Positions 1-10,800 of a stretch of DNA of 39,238 nucleotides are shown here, in pieces. This stretch comes from Zygnema cylindricum (lineage: Eukaryota > Streptophyta > Zygnematophyceae > Zygnematales > Zygnemataceae): NCBI GenBank assembly GCA_037447655.1, contig JBBHKE010000016.1, forward strand, positions 1 through 39,238, given 5' to 3'. A program made the translations under genes and the position numbers. Every line of letters starts with the position of its first letter. The stretch's first letter is position 1. The notes below the pieces were generated by a model. That model saw only the letters and a program-made list of their open reading frames with translations, had not been told where the DNA came from and ran no database searches.

Positions 1-165
1 TTCTTTCCAAATGTCTTTTACCTCATTTCTAAGCGTATCATTACTGTAAAATGTGCTCAAGCCATTACAATTGATCAAAGCATTCACGACATGTGGTCAA
101 AAAAAAATGGCACAAGAGGACAAAAAATGTTTTTTAGACCATAATCTCTTTTTGTGGAGACGAAG
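1..165 (+). repeat. Dispersed direct repeat, copy 1 (pair with 6315-6479)
   Basis: About 165 bp that recurs at 6315-6479 in the same orientation with only a few substitutions. Both copies end at the same point, after GGAGACGAAG. The copy starts at the window edge, so it may extend further left. No coding potential is visible. It lies just left of the large TIR element; copy 2 lies about 275 bp left of the related MITE. Confidence 0.85.
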
Positions 166-506
166 AACTCAAAGGCAACTATTGTCTTTTTGGGCCTTGT
201 ATATATAGAGTATTGTACAGACTATTTTGATATATACTATTTCAGGTAATGTTTAATTGGCGTAAAAAATTATAATATAGGTTCGTTTTTAATAGTGTGG
301 AGTAAGGACGACGTCCGACCGTGCAAAGTTGTACTTTTATAAGTAAAGAGGTACAAATAATGATTTAATACATGCCGTTATCATATAACTGCGTTTTAAA
401 AAACCGCGTAATGAAGCGTCATAGAGACGATAAATTGTGCGTTTCGTTAAATTTTGTGCGAATACCTTATTTACAGTAGAGATATTAGCGTGCCAACTTA
501 GAGTAC

Positions 507-664
507 TTAAATAAAGGGAATTGATTATGGCAATGGCTGTTTTGGTTGTGCACAGTCACTTACGTCATTTTGTCATAAACTGTTCATTTGAAGTACACAT
601 TGGTGCAAGTAAAGTACCACTGAATCTAAATTTGGCGGTCAATCGGTTGGACAGCTTTGACTTT
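507..664 (+). repeat. Subterminal inverted repeat, left arm
   Basis: The reverse complement of this ~158-bp block is found at 4181-4338 with roughly 85-90% identity by eye. Both arms contain the GACAAAATGACGTAAGTGAC stretch or its complement. The arms lie inside the ends of the ~4.2 kb element and are absent from the short MITE copies. Confidence 0.85.
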
Positions 665-1101
665 CAAATTATTCAAACAACTGTTTAAACTTTTGCCGCG
701 TTTGCGAACGTCGACCGTTATAATAAAATTAGCAATTCACACGGCCGCCGAACGGTTACGATAACAAAACTGCGGCAACCACATGTAAATAAAAGTGTTG
801 TAGACAGTCACTTATTGTCGTTACGCGAGCTCCACGGTGAAGGCACTTTGGATATTAACTTAGCCGCAAAGTTGAAATTTAGTCGTGTAATAAGCGTTAC
901 ATTTAAATTGAAACAAAACCTCTTTAAACTGAAGTACTGTAAGTCTTGTATGGAAATTGAAATTCTATGGGCTCCATTGCCCACAGAACTCGTAGACCAA
1001 AATAAGTTAATCTAGATAGTGCCGACTCCAAGTTGATATAAACCCTAATGAATGACCCCTTGACAATCAGAACCCCAATACAACTTCACCCCTGTGAAGA
1101 G

Positions 1102-1327
1102 AAGACCTTCTGTGTGCTCAGTTCCACCACAAAATGCAAAGCTTGAACATGTGTTTTGGACAATATTCCCCACTTTGACTTTCCCAATGAATAAGTGCCA
1201 CCCTGGCACGCAAAGACCTCTTCTGTGTGCTCAGTTCCACCACAAAATGCAAAGCTTGAACATGTGTTTTGGACAATATTCCCCACTTTGACTTTCCCAC
1301 TGAATAAGTGCCACCCTGGCACGCAAA
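1102..1327. repeat. 113-bp tandem duplication, two copies
   Basis: Two adjacent, almost identical copies with a 113-bp period; for example TGTGTGCTCAGTTCC occurs at 1111 and again at 1224. The ORFs that cross them on both strands are simply repeats of one another, so they are not treated as genes. Confidence 0.9.
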
Positions 1328-3423
1328 GACCTCTGACCGACTACACCCCTGTGTAGCCTAGACTCCCCTGAGTCTGCAGCAAAAAGAATCACCGAATTTG
1401 CTCACCCGAGCATTAAGTTATGGCTGGTCAAAAATGACCTATATAGTTACAAGCTCTCTTAGAGAGAGGTACCTAAATATCACTAAGTGTTGGTCTACCT
1501 ACTCACGACTACCTACTACTAAACCCTAGTCCAATAGGAACACTTTATAGTACAAGAAGGTACAATGGGCGATGTACTTATTGTACGGATATTGTACGAC
1601 ATGGTCTACAAGGTGACACTTGTCAAATCGGGAGCCATAGAACCTCCTCCCATCTTCTCTGGTATCAAATAATGTGGCGCCACGTGGCACCGCGTGAAGT
1701 TATCTCTGAATGTCGCCAAAAGCTCACTTCGCGTGGCGGCTACAATGCCGGCCGTCAAATCAAAACCTATTTTACACGGTTCAGATTCGCGTACATGCAT
1801 GAATTGTTCCTCTTCGTTAGTCTGGTGTTAATTAGCAGCTGCGTCAAAGTTTATATAGCTTTGAAACCCGACACGTGTACTGTTTCGTAAATGCCTTATT
1901 GGATAAAGCATACCACTACCTATATTTTCATGGACCGTGGTTCAAATCTGGTCAAGATCAGCTTTTGGTTATTTGTAGTTTGTTAGAATTCTCTACTTGT
2001 ACAATTCTGATTACTTGTTGTACCATACGTACTTCATCGTTGACTCTAAGCTATAGGATAAAGCTAACGGCTTCTAGAGGATGGTAGGTACTAGGATCAA
2101 ATCCTGAGTCCAGCGGTCCAATTTTGGTACAAACTACGAATAAGCCTATCCTCTTTAGATAGCCATGGCTCTAGCTCTCTCTCTGGTCTTCAGTGACTGC
2201 AAGAAATATGGGAACCGGAGAGAGTTGAGCGAGAAGCAGGCTGCCTTTGCTGACTTACTCCATTTATTTTTCCAATACAAACCTAGAAAATACATAAATT
2301 TCAATAGAAATATTTAAATGCACGCAAAATGTAACCGACAAAAAAATACTAATACTGTAATTTATGTAGTTAGTGATTCATACAGTTACTTTTTTAGTAC
2401 CCTAGTTGTTCAATACGCGCGATTTTTTCCTTTTTTCCAGTTTCTACGCATTGTACGTGACTTTTCAAATAATCGCAAAAAAACGGCTACTATAAATAGA
2501 AACTTGAAATTTACAGATACCAATAGACAAATTACGATAACTGTACAATATTTAACGAAAACTGTACGGAAGATGACGAAAAGATTCGATGCACGTATCG
2601 GTACAATTTGTTTAGTAAACTGAACAGAATGTACGCGGATATGTACGGAAATTTATCATCACGTCTACGGACAATTCCAAAAGGACACATTGCGTCATCA
2701 CACTATTTGCGCATCGCAAGTTTGAAATGTGTACGAAAGTCTTCTTTAAATTTTTTACAAAGAAGCCGCCATGAAAACTTGAACAAACTGCGGTACATGT
2801 TCAATTCAATTTGTTTAACATGTACGGATTTGTACGGAAAAGAATTCATTAACGATTTTTACGATTTTTTCAAATCGACCTCTACAGTTTCTACGTATTG
2901 TACGCGCGTTCGAATCGTGCGTAAAATGCGTTTTGAACAACTATGTTTAGGTCGAACTACGTACAGAACTACTTATACGAAAATTTGAAATTTCACAACA
3001 ATTTAGTCAAAGTATGATATGAAAAAAAAAATGCAGACTGTTCGTTTCAGGCAGGAAGGCAGAAATACTTACCAATCTGCAATCTGCAAGCAAATTGGTA
3101 GCCATTATAATTGGTAGCCATTAGTACATTACTGCTTATCCATTTCCAACGATTAATAGTGTTGTTTGAAGTGTTTTTTGAAGTGTTTGAAATGTGATTT
3201 TTTACTTTTATTTTTATGAATTATTTTATGAAGTGTACAAAATGTGAATTTCATTATTAATTTTATTAATTATTTTATGAAGTGTACAAAATGTGAATTT
3301 TTATTATTGTTTTTATTCAATATTTTATGAAGTGTATAAAATGTAAACTTTTATTCTTATTTTTATTAATTATTTTTTCAAGTGTAAAAATTGTGAATTA
3401 TTATTATTATTTTTATTAATTGA
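1328..3423. other. Transposon interior without recognisable gene
   Basis: About 2.1 kb, moderately AT-rich, inside the large TIR element. ORFs of 101 and 126 codons at 2318-2623 and 2608-2988 overlap in different frames. They are rich in GTACG-type words, and a related phrase (TTTCTACGYATTGTACG) occurs near 2447 and again near 2885, which suggests decayed repeats rather than coding sequence. The reading frames are just possibly remnants of a lost transposon protein. Confidence 0.4.
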
Positions 3424-3985
3424 AGTAGCAATAGCTAGTACTACCAGCTGCAGTAGCACTACCAGCAGCTAGTACCACTGGCAGCAGTTGCACCTAGTCC
3501 TAGTCCTGGCAGCAGTTACACCTAGTCCTAGCAGATGCAGTAACACTAGTAGTGGCAGCTGCAGTAGCTAGTACTAGCAGCAACAACTAGTAGTAGTACT
3601 GGGATAAGCAGTAGCTAGTACTAGCAGTTGCACCTAGTACTAGCAGCTGCAGTAGCACTAGTACTCGCAGCGGCAATAGCTAGTACTAGCAGCTCCAGCT
3701 AGTACTACTGCTGGCATAAGCACTAGGACTGGCATAAGCACTAGTACTGGCAAAAGCACTAGTACTGGTATACACAGTATGCCACTAGTACTGGCATACA
3801 CAGTAGCTAGTACTAGCAGGTGCAGCTAGGGGTAGGTGCTGCTGTAGCACTAGTTGTGGCAGCAACTGAGCAGCTGCAGCTAGTACCTAGTACTAGCAGC
3901 TGCAGCTAGTACTAGCTGTTGGAGTAGCACTAGTACTGGTAGAAGCAGTGGCAGCAGCAATAGTACTAGCAGCAGTAGTAACTAG
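3424..3985. repeat. CTAG/AGCAG-rich degenerate minisatellite
   Basis: About 560 bp made of short variable words around ACTAGTACT, AGCAGC and GTAGCACTAG. There is no fixed period, but the word content is strongly biased. The block is sharply bounded by AT-rich sequence on the left. No ORF of note. Confidence 0.85.
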
Positions 3986-4009
3986 CAAGAATACTTTTTC
4001 TTTTTAAGA

Positions 4010-4140
4010 AGCCTCGATATATCGGCAATACGATATATCGGCAACATATCGCCGATATATCGCGATATTTTGATTTTCGATAATATCGAAGCGATATATC
4101 GATTATCGGGTACTTGAAATTCGATATATATCGAATATCG
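4010..4140. repeat. CGATATATCG palindromic cluster
   Basis: Six or more overlapping palindromes built on CGATATATCG within about 130 bp, just inside the right subterminal repeat of the TIR element. Possibly binding sites for a transposase or a host factor, or simply a self-complementary simple repeat. Confidence 0.75.
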
Positions 4141-4180
4141 GCAAATGGTCCTCGAAACCCAACACTAGTATCAATATTTT

Positions 4181-4338
4181 GAAAGTCAAAAGCTGTCCAA
4201 CCGATTGACTGTCAAATTTAGACTCAACGGTACTTTACTTTTACCAATATGTACTTCAAATGTACAGTTTATGACAAAATGACGTAAGTGACTGTGCGCA
4301 ACCAGAACAGTCACTGCCATGATCAATTCCCTAAATAA
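4181..4338 (-). repeat. Subterminal inverted repeat, right arm
   Basis: Reverse complement of 507-664. It is followed by the ATTAGAG-rich segment and the right TIR of the element, which ends at the junction with the truncated DOMON copy near 4455. Confidence 0.85.
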
Positions 4339-4454
4339 ATTAGAGTTAAATTCCTTTTTGAAAAAGTTTTATCACACAAATTAGAGTTCATAACTCTAAT
4401 TATTTTTTTCTCTTTTTTACTCTAATTTTTTTTTACTCTAATTACGATTCGCGA

Positions 4455-4600
4455 TGTAGTGTGGCACACGTGGAGTAGTTGGAGGGGAAGAATTGGAAGG
4501 AGTTGTAGCAAGTCAAGCTGGTAAGAGAGGTTGTACGGAAAAGTACGGAAGTGAGAAGGGAGGCGGCTACGAGAATAATAGTGGGGATTGAGTGGGCCAT
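4455..4600 (-). pseudogene. Truncated DOMON-protein gene copy (5' fragment)
   Basis: The minus-strand ATG at 4600 opens a frame matching the intact DOMON gene at 22547: signal peptide (MAHSIPTIILVAASLLTS), then the segment with TCYNS and STCATL that holds the first two cysteines. After about 48 codons the frame runs into the TIR of the neighbouring transposon and stops. The heme-binding DOMON fold is missing, so no functional product is expected. The upstream ORF extension to 4960 is promoter sequence read through and is not coding. The TATA motif and TGACGTCA box are kept, so a short transcript is possible. Confidence 0.85.
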
Positions 4601-4761
4601 TGTGATTGGAGGGAAAGAGTGGAGAGAGAGGAGAGAGAGAGTGAAAGAAGAGGTAGACGAAAGGACGGAGCGAAAGATAAGAGAGCGTTTGAGTGAGAGG
4701 ATATTTATACTTAGGGATGGTTTAAAAAAAAATTGTCGTTTCTCGGATCCGACGGCTGCAG

Positions 4762-4769
4762 TGACGTCA
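4762..4769. promoter_or_regulatory. TGACGTCA palindrome (bZIP-type site), pseudogene copy
   Basis: Perfect 8-bp palindrome about 160 bp upstream of the truncated ATG, conserved at the equivalent place (22704-22711) upstream of the intact gene. It matches the core bound by TGA/CREB-type bZIP factors. Confidence 0.5.
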
Positions 4770-5454
4770 TCGGGTTTCTTTTCACCGCTGGAAAATAAAA
4801 AAAGAGGGAATCTTTGATGCGCTAGAGATCTTGACAGGCTGTCAGATTTCGTTTGTCCACCCGTGGTCACTAATCTAGAATGTACGGACGACAAAATAGT
4901 GAACTGCGCGTCAGTGTTTTGGGTGGAAATGAGACGTGACACCACACACTTTCGGGCCACATACGTCCAAAAACAAAGGATTGGGCTCCATGGGAATCTA
5001 TTTGGGAGTCAAAAACGTTTTTTTTTTATAAATGATCCCATTGGCCGTTACAAATACGGTCAATTTTTTGGTCATTGACGATTCGCCATATATTTAGATT
5101 CTTTTTTTTTTACGCCTGCATCTCGCGTCTATTTTTTTTTTTTTTTTTTGGGGATCAGTCTCTCGAAGTGGAAGAATCAGTTGACTATTTGTCGCGGCGT
5201 GAAAGTTTCTTTAGAATTTTACGACGAACTTTTTTGGTATTTTTATTTTTTTATGATTGTAGTAAAAGGGTGTGCCCGTGTGTTACAAGCTTGTCCAGTA
5301 CATTCATTCTTTCTGGTAAAGAACAAATCATTTTACAAGTCATTCTCTCCTCTACAAGTATTCTATTTCGTATCTTTTTAAATGCTGGCTTTTGAACATT
5401 TTGTATTTTTTAAATGACTCATTTTTTCAACATTGTTAATGATTTCTTACAAGA

Positions 5455-5665
5455 GGCCGACATCCTCCAGGTGTTGGGAAACACCCTCCGGGTGTCGGAA
5501 AACATCCTCCCGATGTTGGAAAACATCCTCCATGAGTTGGAAAACATCCTCCATGAGTTGGAAAACATCCCCCAGGAGTTGGAAAACATCCTCTTGGAGT
5601 TGGAAGACATCCTCTCGGAGTTGGAAAACGTCCTCTTGGGATTGGAAAGCATTCTCGCGATCAAT
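5455..5665 (+). repeat. 21-bp minisatellite coding heptads (LENILHE type)
   Basis: About ten 21-bp units of the type TTGGAAAACATCCTCCATGAG with variation at a few positions. The unit is seven codons, so all frames stay open. In the 5414-5701 plus frame (95 codons) it reads as LENILHE heptads with Leu/Ile at coiled-coil-like spacing, preceded by MTHFFNIVNDFLQEA. Open frames on both strands are a trivial result of the period, so coding is unproven. The tract starts ~170 bp after the DOMON duplication ends. Confidence 0.85.
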
Positions 5666-5701
5666 AGGAGAACACCTCTAAACATCGGTAAAAATATTTA
5701 G

Positions 5702-6314
5702 TTTGCTGTTGAAATGAAGGTGTTTTGTTAAGATGGGCTAGCCACCAACCTCTTAGAATTGTGCTATTTGCGTTAATAACACTAATCTGGTCCTAGTTTG
5801 TTTTGCACCTTTGAAGACAAGATAACATCACTACTACTTTTTGTGTTTATTTAATGCAATTACTTTTTGTGGTTCACAATTGTCCATGCTATTTGGATCG
5901 AAAAGATGATTATCAACACTAAGGCATGCGTACTAATTATTTTTTGCGGACCATAGCATTTCACGGTGAAGTGAAATGCTCATGAGTTGGAAGGGAAAAG
6001 TAGGAAGGGAATGTGTGGTAAAATGGGGTTTAACATGTTTATAAGATGTATACGTTTAAAGAATCATTTTGAGTTTGGAGTAACATGAGACTATTACTCT
6101 CGAAAATTGTAAATTTGAAACCTTTGATAGACTTAGGTCAACCATATTATGTCCATAAATAATACTCGAAAGAAAGTGAACGAGTGAGACAGTTGTTATT
6201 GTGTGAGATTTTGTTATAAGGTTATAGACATATCATAAGTGATGGTTCTAATGTTGATGGGGATTGGAATTTTAGACTTCCTATGTGTCCTTGTACGCAT
6301 GTTTCTCCGATCTC
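5702..6314. other. No gene or repeat recognised
   Basis: About 610 bp of AT-rich sequence with no long ORF, splice-bounded exon or repeat that I can support. Confidence 0.5.
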
Positions 6315-6479
6315 TTCTTTCCAAATGTCTTTTACCTCATTTCTAAGCGTATCATTACTGTAACATGTGCTCGAGCCATTACAATTGATCAAAGCATTCA
6401 CGACATGGGATCAAAAAAAAATGGCACAAGAGGACAAAAAAGGTTTTTAAAACCATAATCTATTTTTGTGGAGACGAAG
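6315..6479 (+). repeat. Dispersed direct repeat, copy 2 (pair with 1-165)
   Basis: Same orientation and nearly the same sequence as 1-165, and ends at the same word GGAGACGAAG. The sequence after it (6480-6753) is unrelated to that after copy 1. Confidence 0.85.
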
Positions 6480-6753
6480 GGGAAGTGAGAAACAAAAAAG
6501 TAAAAAAGAGAAAAAAAACGAGTTAAAAATGTACTTACAATCTAACAAGGGGCGTCTCCACCACGAAGAACGTAGACATGAATGGTAAAAAGGGACCGGA
6601 ACACGCAACCAAAGCAGGGAAAGTTAAGGAAGAGGAGAAAAAAAAATAGGCAGGTGAGATAAAGAAGCAAACGGGGGGACATGGATAAAAAAACGGTTGA
6701 ATCAAAAAACGTTTTTTCAATCGTTGAAACAATGTTTTCGATGTTGAAACGAA

Positions 6754-7278
6754 CTACACCGAGCATCGTAATTAGAGCAGTGAAAAAATTAGAGTAAAAA
6801 AAGAGAAAAAAATAATTAGAGTAATTTACTCTAATTTATGTGATATAACTGTTTCAAAAAGGATTTTACTCAAAAAGGATTTTACTCTAATTTAAGCAGT
6901 GTACTCTAATTTGGCAAGCTAATATCCTCTACTGTAAATAAGGTATTCGTACAGAATCTGACAAAACGTACAGTTTATCGTCACTATGACGTTTGCACTG
7001 CGCGGTTTGTTAAAACGCAGTTACATGATATTGGCCTGTATTAAATCATTATTTGTACTTTTTTACTTATTAAAGTACAAATTTGCAAGGTCGGACGTCG
7101 TCGGTTCTCCACACTATTTAAAACGAATATATATTAGAATTAAAAACACTAATTAAACCTTACCTTAAATAGCATAATGAAAAAATTAGAATCATTTACT
7201 CTATTTGATGTGATAGAGTCGAAATTTCGAGCGACCGAATTAGAGTAATTTACTCTAATTACGATTCGCGGTGGACTG
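6754..7278 (-). mobile_element. MITE of the ATTAGAGTA family, copy B
   Basis: About 525 bp, reverse complement of the MITE at 23656-24150 over most of its length. Ends: ACACCGAGCATCGTAATTAG on the left and ATTACGATTCGCGGTGGACT on the right, an imperfect TIR pair. The inside shares the GTCGGACGTCGTC segment and the CGAAATTTCGA palindrome. No coding capacity. Left and right TIRs differ at several bases, so it is not a recent insertion. Confidence 0.85.
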
Positions 7279-7481
7279 TTTAATAATTTTAAATTTCGAA
7301 AAAAGAAACGGGCAGAAGAATGTTTCGTGTCGCGTTTCCTTCCGTAAACGGTTTTGATTTTCACAGTGTTGCGTTGCGTTCGCAGTTGGCGATGCGCCTC
7401 GCGGTGCGAGGCGTGGTTACTCGAAAAGCGAAGGGGGGGCGACGTGGAGCTTTCACAATGGAGCACGAAAAACGCAAGATT
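7279..7481. other. Spacer between two transposon ends
   Basis: About 200 bp between the MITE and the next TIR. It contains a perfect GC-rich hairpin (GCCTCGC-GGT-GCGAGGC near 7396). Short ORFs cross it on both strands but none resembles a known protein. Confidence 0.4.
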
Positions 7482-7519
7482 CAGTACACCGTCGATCGTA
7501 TTTAGCGTGTATGTTTTTT
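7482..7519 (+). repeat. Left TIR of RT-bearing unit
   Basis: 38/38 match to the reverse complement of 12156-12193. Begins CAGTACACCG, the terminal word shared by the MITE family in this window. Confidence 0.9.
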
Positions 7520-7873
7520 GCTTTGCCCTTTTTTTAAAAAGGGAAAAGTATTCTGGTCGCATTCGTCTCTGGTGACAACGATAACTGATCGTCTATTGTT
7601 TTGTGTAAGATCGTGAGCCGTTGAATGATTTGAGTTTTGATAGGCCTTGTCATGTAGTTCAACTTTATTTCAAAAAAGTGCGATGGAAAAAACCATCAAA
7701 ATACAAAGGGTTTCAAGTAAAAGGGGAAAAAACGCTTAGTGCTAAAAAATAGCCAAAGGAAACTAAGGGAAAGAAAACATGTGAAAATACCAACACTAAC
7801 TAGAAAAACTGCCAAAGCCAAACAAAATCACTAAAGATGACACTATATAAAGTGACTACACAACCCCAACCAA

Positions 7874-10800
7874 CTAAACTCCACACCCCCGAAGATCGTG
7901 GATGTGGATTGGATCCCGTGGTGGAAGATCTGGGAGGCCACGCTTGTCATCCGCCACCGTGCTCCGCCGTAGAAGGGCCCCGGCTTGCGCTCGTTGAAGA
8001 GCTACTGATACTCGCTGACGGTAAAAAGCAACAAGAAGGCTCGGGGGAGGGCTCCCGGAACCGCGGAAATCAAATCTCTTCTTTGCACAGCTATGTAGGA
8101 AATCATCAAAGGACTTGTCCAAAGTACCGAAAATTTCTGCAGCAAATGGCACAAATTGGTCTGCCGGGTCTTGGTGAGCGTAATCCTTTTTCCTTAGAAG
8201 TTGCTGCGTCCCGAGCCGCCACGCCTGTATGCACCGCCGCGCGAGAAGAAACGTGGGTCCCAATCGGATCCGTGAGTATGACATCACCCAAAGTCCTCCC
8301 AACCCCGTGAAGGAAAACCAAGTCAACCCGAGGACTTCGAAGGCCGTTAGACTGGGAGCGAGGAGGTAGTACATGAGAAACTTCGCGCCTCACGGTGTAA
8401 CCTACTTCAGTGCCAATTGCAGCAATTGAGTCACGAACCAAATCATGCGCAACAGTACGTTCACCACCCCTAGAACAACGTAGTAGGTGAATCTCGTCTA
8501 GGTCGATAGATTGAGTACAAACACAATGGGGTCGCCCAAAAAGAGCAGGGTGAGGCAAACCCAAGAGTAGACGTAGTGCAGAAGTGAACTGATCCGAAGT
8601 CAAACGAAGTGTCGAAAAAATCGGTGTGGCTTGCAACCACGCACCAGCCCCGGGTCCAAAACACGAACGCAGTCGAGCACGCGATTGAGCAGAAGGTAGC
8701 GCGTTCAAAAGGTTATGGAATTCAGCGACTGGCAATTGCTCAGTTATGCGTTGTTGGAGATGGAAGTTGTTGTCCGAAAGAAGAGTTTGAAAAGGTGGAA
8801 CCTGGTTTCGTGCATTAGGTGGGAGCAGTGCACGCGCTGAGAGAAGGGCCTCATGAAATAGAAAAAAAAAGTTCTTCCACCTTAGGGACCACTGGGGCCA
8901 AAATTGGAACGTCATCGACGATAAAGCGAGAGGTGATGGAAGGTGCCACCAAAGCCCAACTACCCAAATAGGCCGCCGGAGCAACGCTAGCCACATGAAT
9001 CAAACCTAAGTCACCATTAGAAATAGGGAGACTTGCTTGTTGGCGGGCAAATGAGCCCTCAGGCCGATCAAAAATCCCATGCCCAACGATGTGGTGAAGC
9101 ACGCTAAAAAGTTTGTCGTCAAAGTCTTTTAAAGAAGACAAAAACGGAGCCGTTGGTGGGACTGTCCGGGCGAGATATAACGGACGTTGAGCAAAACAAC
9201 GTCCGAGGATTGCGAAAGCCACTAGGGAGTCGGAGAGCTTAGGAAGGTCATCAGAGTGGGAGAGGTCCTCCAACAAAGCATCAGTAACAACTTGGTTAAC
9301 AAAGCAGGGGGTTCCGATAGGGGATCCTAAAGCTTTAATTCCCTCCGTCGAAGACGCAATTCGAAAACCCATAGAGACAGGGTAGTCGGAAGGTAAGCCT
9401 TGGGGGCACCACGCCACACATTTAGATGGCTTAACTGATAAGCTGATCTTAGGAAGTTCCTCTGCAAAATGGGCGAAGGCAGCCAAAACTTGGTCTCGGG
9501 GTCCGACAATATGCGTATCATCCGCAATCGAAGGGAATAAACAACCAAGAAAAGCCGTAGCAGAGTCACGTAATGCTTGAAGGTGAGCCAAAGCAAAAAG
9601 GGGTGCTCCCAAAGGATCACCGTGGCAAGTGCCAGTTGCAGATTCTAAGGTGGCAACATCACCAAACGGACCGCCTAGAGGAAAGATGAGGGGGCTTGGA
9701 CGAGAATAAAAGGCACGCACAAAAGGGAAAATCTGGTTAATCGGCGATGTTGCATGCCTTAATTCCCGAAAGATAACATTACGATTGACTGTATTAAAAG
9801 CGTTGGCAACATCCACCTGAAGGACCGCCCAATCTGGATGGAGATCCAAAAGAGCACGAAGGCCATGATGAACTGCCTCACAACCCCCCCTAGTAGCAAC
9901 TCCAAACTGATGCGGTGTAAAATGGTCATGGAAGGCCCCTTGAAGTTGAATACACATCGCACGAGCCACCAAACGGTACAAAACTTCTCCAATAGCAATA
10001 GGGCGAATGCCGCCGGCAGGTTTCGAAACAGCTACAAGACGTGCCGCAGAGAGAAGAGGTACAACATGATGAGGGACGTGCCCCCGAGCCACCCCAGAAG
10101 CCACTTTAAAAAGAAGGTCAAAACCCTGAGAAGGGGTCTCAGGGGGAAATACATCCCGCAAGAGCTCGTAAACCATGCCAGATGGGCCTCCAGCTGAAAG
10201 ATGAGGAGATCGAATCTAAGCTTTTGTAAAAGCTTCTCGCTCCAAGTCAAAAGACTCGAGTGGATCATGCACCTCAACGAAAGGAAGGAGCTCGTCACGG
10301 GCAGGAGGATGGAGCAAACGCAAAGCTTCAACCGTTGCCTCTGAAGACGGAGATGGGGTGAAAGGTCTAACAGCACGAGCAGCTCGAGAAAACTCTCCAG
10401 AACGACCAAGATGGACAGCCCGATGTAGTCTCGCCGTGGAGCCTGGTAATGGGGCATGACGCTTGGGAGGGGACATGGAAAGACCTATGGCACGATCCGT
10501 GTGCTCTTGTTGCAATGACTCCCAATCCCCCCTCAAAAATCGTTGGCAACGAGCTTTTGTCTCACGAGCCTCGCTCGCACCCCCTCTTGAAGGCAAAACC
10601 AAACCCCAAAGAGGAAACAAAAGAAGTAAGTGCCACGCCGCGTCATTAGCGATGTCTTCAGCCAATAAGGCTAAAGGGAGTCGAAGAGCCGCTTGGACTG
10701 AATCACGAAGATTGCTCGGGATATGAGTTTACAATCGAGGGCGTGGATAGCCCAAATGGTAACACCCAAGAACGTCGAGGCGACGAACATATTGCCAATC

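Larger units (their letters stand above)
236..4455 (+). mobile_element. Large non-autonomous TIR DNA transposon, left end lost
   Basis: Positions 236-500 match the inner left part of the MITE at 23656-24150, and 4340-4455 match that MITE's right end, including the TIR with CTCTAATTACGATTCGCG. About 3.8 kb of extra sequence lies between, so the MITEs look like internally deleted versions of this longer element. A subterminal inverted repeat (507-664 against 4181-4338) supports one unit. The left TIR is missing: similarity stops at about 236. The interior has a 113-bp tandem duplication, a CTAG-rich minisatellite and no recognisable transposase. ORFs at 2318-2623 and 2608-2988 have no motif I know and I do not call them genes. 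Confidence 0.65.
4455..5286 (-). repeat. Segmental duplicate of DOMON gene 5' end and upstream region
   Basis: About 830 bp closely matching 22404-23214 in the same orientation. It covers the first ~48 codons of the DOMON gene, its TATA region (TATAAATA near 4700 on the minus strand), the TGACGTCA box at 4762-4769 and several hundred bases upstream. Similarity ends on the left exactly where the TIR element ends, and on the right just after an acceptor-like AG followed by AAAAGGGTGTGCC. The transposon end either truncated the gene copy or joined it by recombination. Confidence 0.9.

Noticed and set aside
1086-1322. Overlapping ORFs on both strands
   Set aside because: Artefacts of the 113-bp tandem duplication.
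2318-2988. Two overlapping ORFs as a transposase
   Set aside because: No DDE, zinc-finger or helix-turn-helix pattern; AT-rich with repeated GTACG words.
3424-3985. CRISPR-like array
   Set aside because: No constant repeat plus spacer structure; short degenerate words only, in eukaryotic DNA.
10216-10665. Separate gene upstream of the RT
   Set aside because: It is in the same frame as the RT and the zinc finger, separated only by single stops, so it is the same broken gene.
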